From Cryptococcus deneoformans JEC21 (lineage: Eukaryota; Basidiomycota; Tremellomycetes; Tremellales; Cryptococcaceae): a DNA stretch of 64,000 nt. The DNA is taken from the NCBI RefSeq assembly GCF_000091045.1, contig NC_006680.1, positions 888,501-952,500 of the forward strand. The letters run 5' to 3'. Under the pieces are notes generated by a model that was given only the letters and a program-made list of their open reading frames with translations, ran no database searches and was not told the DNA's origin. Every line of letters starts with the position of its first letter. The first letter of the stretch is position 1. The position numbers and the translations under genes are program-made. Shown here piece after piece: positions 59,833 to 64,000 of the stretch.

Positions 59833-62800
59833 ATGTTATCGTCAAGAACCATATGGATATGGCTGGCTCCTTGCCTTTGCCTGTCGAATTTACTAGGCGT
59901 ATGGGGCATGACCGATGCTCGAAGGATACAGCTTCGTGACGAGACTGCTGCCCTGTTCAGACATGGATACGAAGGGTATATAAAGTATGCATATCCTGCG
60001 GTGAGCTCTCTCGTCATTTTATGCCTCTTTGTTTATAAGAATGCTTATTTTATTTTTATCACACAGGACGAACTTCGCCCATTGTCATGTGCACCACTAC
60101 GTCGATCAAAGAATGCAGCTGATTTTGGCATCAACGACCTCCACGCCAATGTTTCCCTCACCCTCCTCGACGTCCTCTCCTCCTTACCGCTCTTACACCC
60201 ACATGCTCTCCCCTCTGCGCTAGAGCGTATAACAACCCAAGTATCGTTCGACCAAGATGTGAAAGTACAAGTATTCGAAATGACCATCCGTGCCCTGGGA
60301 GGTTTATTGTCGATGTATCAGTATCTCGATGATTTACCGGATTCACCTTACGAGCAAGCGAGAGTGCTTGGGGTGGTAAGAGAAGGAAAGGAAGGGTGGT
60401 TAGGCCTAGGGCTGGGAGCTCAGGAAAAAGTGGACAAGGTGGATGTGAAAAAGTATAAGCCGAGGATCTTGGAATTGGCGGAAGATTTGGGGAGGAGGAT
60501 GTTGCCGGCGTTCAACACGAAAACTGGATTACCGTATGCGCGTGTGAATTTGAAGCATGGGATCGAGAAGGGTGAGAGTGTGGAGACGTGTGAGTCTTGC
60601 GTGGCTCCGATGGACAAGTTTTTGGAGGACTGATTCCATTTTTTTCTGTTTTTTTTTTTGGTCTTTTTTTTGGATTGAAAGGTACGGCAGGAGCGGGCAG
60701 TCTTATCCTCGAGTTTTCCCTTCTTTCTAGATTGACAGGCGACGACCGTTACGAAGTTTGTTCAGTCAACGTTTTATCCTCATGGGATGATCGAGGTGCA
60801 AAAATGCTGACTTTTGAATGACTGCTGTAGCAACTAGCCCGAAACGCTTACTACTCGATATGGAATCGTCGCTCGGATCATAATCTACTCGGTAACACGA
60901 TAGGAGCCACGCACGGCCATTGGCTCATGCCTGGTTTGAGCGGAGTTGGAGCAGGGATGGATAGCTTCTTTGAATATGGGGTCAAGGCTGGTATCATGCT
61001 CGGTGAGTTCAAGAACTCAAATCAGGAAAAACAGGGCTGATAGGGAAGTTTTACAGGTGATGACTCGTTTTACGACATATTTTACGACTCTTATGCTGCT
61101 ATTCAAACTCATGTCCGAACGACTGACGGTTTTATCGTAAGGTTTTCATTTTTCGTCGCCTAATCGAGCGTATGATTTACGATTGAGATGAAAAAAAATA
61201 GTATCGACCTATCCACACTCGCCTTCTCCAAATCCCCAGCCCAACAACGATCGATTCGCTCTCGGCCTTTCTACCCGCCATCCAAGTCCTCGCAGGTGAT
61301 ATCCCTTCAGCTATCAGATCGCATCTCGTCTTCTGGAATCTATGGAGAAAGTTTGGAGCTCTGCCTGAGAGTTGGCGGTGGCAGGAGAGGCGGATAGAAT
61401 GGGCTGGATGGCCTGGGAGACCAGAGTTTATAGAGTCGACTTATTATCTGTATCAGGTTGGTCATCCCAAATTCAAGGTTTGAAGATGAGATGCTGATAA
61501 TTTTGACCACTGGCTTAGGCAACAAAAGATCCGTTCTATTTGAGGGTTGGCGAACGGGTTTTAAAGGATCTGGCAAGGCGAACCAAAACGTCCTGCGGGT
61601 TTGCTACCATCAAGAACGTCTTGACGAGCGAGGTATGGCCGTTTAGGAGGTAATCTAGTTCTTATCGCTTACCCTTTCAATAGCTGGAAGACAGAATGGA
61701 GAGCTTTATGCTTTCGGAAACCCTCAAGGTCAGCTTCCCCTCACCACATCGCGTTGCCTTCAAACTGACCTATCTGGCAGTATCTCTACCTTTTATTCTC
61801 TGATACGCCCTTCCCGAATCAGAATAAAGTTTTCACCACTGAAGGCCACCCACTATACATACCACAGCCTCTTCTGCAGCCTAGCACAAATGCGAGAAAG
61901 TCATTGCATAAAGGCGAATGGCTCACATGCCCGGCGTATCAAAGTCCTTTTGCCATCGGGGGTATCGACTTTCATGGGACTGACAAGGTTGGGAACCGAG
62001 TGGAGAAAGTTGGGATAACAGTCGGGATTGAGGGCACGTCAGAGTATGAATATGCGAGAGCGCTCGTCTTTGGTTGGGGAGAGGAAGGATTGAAGGTAGA
62101 AGATCAAAAAAGAATGTGGTTTGATGGTGGGGTATGTAGTATCCAGGAAGTCCCCAAATTCGTAAGTCATTCAACCATACAGCATCGCCTTGTAATCCCA
62201 TGGTCTTACAGGAAAAAATACAGGCGTTCGATATCGTTTTAACCTCTCCGTTCAATGAGACGTTCCCTGAGGATCCATCTCCTGGATCTGATAAGGTGTA
62301 TCAAAATACCACGACGGGTGATTATGTCATCAGCAATATCGCGGGGATCCGTCTGGGAGTGAGATGGCGGCTGGACGGGCAAGGGTATGACGTGTCAAGC
62401 AGTAAGTCCTTCCTTGTCCATGATCTGGCTGTTTGGTTCATCACTGATAGATATGAAGTCGGTCCACATAGGGTTAGGACCGGCCAGCAGGTCACAGTCA
62501 TCGACTCGTCTATGCGAAATCATTTCCCTCTACCTTCCCTTGCTCCAGGTCCACCTCAGCCGCAGTATGAGCCTACTGAAGTCATCCTCCGCTTCGTCTT
62601 TCTCTCCCCGGTGGTTGTCAAGGATAAACATGTAGAAGCTAGTACAGTTTTTCTCCACGCTTTAGGAGCGACCGCGACATTCGGAAAGGATTTTGGTGCT
62701 TCTGCAACGTCCCCCAGAATGGAAGACCAGCAAGGATGGCAGCTCAGCGGAGGTGCACTGCCGATTCTCGTCCTCCCCAACCCCTCCGATGGCTGTTCAC

Positions 62801-63291
62801 CATTAACCCTATCAACTCCTGATTATCCGTTCATCCTCCTCCTCGATAGGGGCAATTGCACCTTTGCAGAGAAAGCGCAAAACGCAGAGACAATAGGTGC
62901 AAGCGGGTTGTTAATAGTTGGTTACCCTCACCCACCCGAAGGAGGTGTAACGCAAGGTGATCAGACGGTATACGCTGCTCCGGAGGAAGGCTTGGTACGG
63001 CCCTCTGCCGAGCCAAACGAGGCTGAGGGATTGGATAGTATGGGGATAGTGTATATGGAGCATCTTGTAGGAGAACTGGTGCGCAATGCGAGTCAAAAAG
63101 GTGAAATAGGGGCGGCGATTATGAGAATCGAAGGTGTAGGTGAGGAAGCAGCTGGGAGCAGTGGATTCCCACAGGCTGGATCGGGGGCGACAAAGAAGCA
63201 TTGGGAAAGCGATTCGCGGATTAGGGAAGGTAGGCTGGCAGTTGGAGATTGGGAAATTTGTAATCTTGTGGTCGTAGATACTTCTGTATAA
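59833..63291 (+). CDS. GH47 alpha-mannosidase of the EDEM/Mnl type with PA domain
   Basis: Ten exons: 59833-60000, 60067-60589, 60682-60755, 60831-61002, 61057-61136, 61202-61456, 61519-61632, 61684-61728, 61781-62161, 62212-63291. They give 963 residues. A signal-peptide-like N-terminus (IWIWLAPCLCLSNLLGVWG) leads to the GH47 domain: YAYPADELRPLSC, SLTLLDVLSSLP, ETCTAGAGSLILEFSLLSRL, DSFYDIFYDSY, RPEFIESTYYLYQ, ATKDPFYLRV and EDRMESFMLSETLKYLYLLF. The C-terminal part has a protease-associated domain with ILLLDRGNCTFAEKAQNAE and GASGLLIVG (about 800-860). EDEM/Mnl proteins trim mannose from misfolded glycoproteins in the ER for degradation. A 57-nt stretch in the last exon (62394-62450) may be an optional intron; both forms stay in frame. 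Confidence 0.93.
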
Positions 63292-63797
63292 TTAGCAGCA
63301 TCATTAAAAATACCATACAACATTGCATCTGCATCATTGCGATCGTTATTGTAGCGGACTTGGGCTTGACGAGAGCATGACAAAGGGGCGTGATATGGGC
63401 CGGTTGCAGGGGTGTTGTCATCATTTACTCGTGCATGACGGCGTTTCAATCATTCAAAAATATTCGTGCACGCAGGCATGAGGGTGGAAATAAAAATGTC
63501 TATGGATTCCGAAATAAAAATGTTCAAAATAACTACTGTTACCCTTTAAAAAACTCGTTCTAAAAGTGGTTGACCTAGTGTTACAAGTTTCTACGATGCA
63601 CCTTGAGATCCGTCTGAGGGTTATACGAATGAGGAGTATCAAGAAGTATGCTTTTTATTCGCCATGAGAAAGAGATACAAAATAACCAAATATTGGGTTT
63701 ATGAGGTGCTCGTACAGGGAGAAGATTGTGTGGTTGAAGGGGTAGAGGCAGAAGAGGAGGCAGGCAAAGGCGCGGCTAAGTGAGACCCCGGGGAATA
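63292..63797. other. Convergent intergenic region
   Basis: About 500 bp between the 3' ends of the GH47 gene and the right-edge gene. AT-rich; no gene or repeat seen. Confidence 0.5.
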
Positions 63798-64000
63798 TCA
63801 GTGTGATTGCGAAGAAATCTTCTGAAAGTGTGATTCACCCTTTAGATATCCACCTCGTTCCCAGTTGCCTTGCTGATACACCTCAGCTACTCGCTTCTCT
63901 GAGCTCTCCAACCCCTCTAAAATTGCACGAACGCGGGAGAAGTCTATGATGGCTGTTAGCCAGGCTTGACATACGGTATGGGTGCACTTACCCAGAGGCT
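63798..64000 (-). CDS. C-terminus of an unidentified protein, cut by right window edge
   Basis: The last exon 63943-63798 joins across a 48-nt intron (63944-63991, GTAAGT donor, ATCATAG acceptor) to a piece of the previous exon (64000-63992). The joined frame reads PLDFSRVRAILEGLESSEKR, then VAEVYQQGNWERGGYLKGES and HFQKISSQSH before the stop. It looks like a helical, charged C-terminus. I do not recognise the family. Confidence 0.6.
   Translation of the reverse strand, partial: PLGKCTHTVCQAWLTAIIDFSRVRAILEGLESSEKRVAEVYQQGNWERGGYLKGESHFQKISSQSH

Overview
The window is nuclear DNA of a basidiomycete fungus, most likely a tremellomycete close to Cryptococcus. The evidence is dense short introns (mostly 45-65 nt, up to nine per gene), 5' splice sites that fit GTNNGT (GTAAGT, GTGAGT, and the less usual GTTCGT, GTCAGT, GTCTGT), short branch-like CTGAC/CTAAC motifs near acceptors, and fungal gene families throughout. 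I spliced each gene model by hand. Every complete model has a coding length divisible by three and restores recognisable motifs across exon joins. The species was not checked against any database.

Layout, left to right. The start of a minus-strand gene runs off the left edge (1-136). A membrane-anchored ADAM metalloprotease lies on the minus strand (2017-4988). A plus-strand CUE/CCCH/Smr RNA-processing protein follows (6464-9444). Two tandem paralogous C2H2 zinc-finger regulators are on the minus strand (11253-14991 and 16137-20368). Next come a mitochondrial bL36 gene (20654-21032, plus), a HELLS/DDM1/Irc5-type SNF2 remodeller (21723-25267, minus) and ribosomal protein uL14 (25668-26580, plus). 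They are followed by RCE1 CAAX protease (28395-29713, minus), TAF10 (30338-31476, plus), a histidine phosphatase (31677-32879, minus) and a divergent unknown gene (32953-33606, plus). Sulfide:quinone oxidoreductase (33898-35412, minus) and a Sec14-like/RhoGAP protein (35986-38370, plus) complete the left-hand gene-dense part.

A gene-poor stretch of about 10 kb (38371-48531) follows. It holds a TA-flanked element with 25-bp terminal inverted repeats and one of two related hairpin elements. It ends at a Gti1/Pac2 (WOPR) regulator (48532-50575, plus). Then come transaldolase (51561-53006, minus), a Kre9-like single-pass membrane protein (54526-56504, plus), an eight-cysteine GPI-type protein (57464-58486, minus), an EDEM-like GH47 mannosidase with a PA domain (59833-63291, plus), and the 3' end of a minus-strand gene leaving the right edge (63798-64000).

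There is no single operon-like system, as expected for a fungal nuclear segment; most genes are housekeeping. The parts most worth following are the tandem regulator pair, the large non-coding block in front of the WOPR regulator with its transposon-like element, the hairpin repeat pair, and the fungal ADAM with an intact catalytic and disintegrin region.
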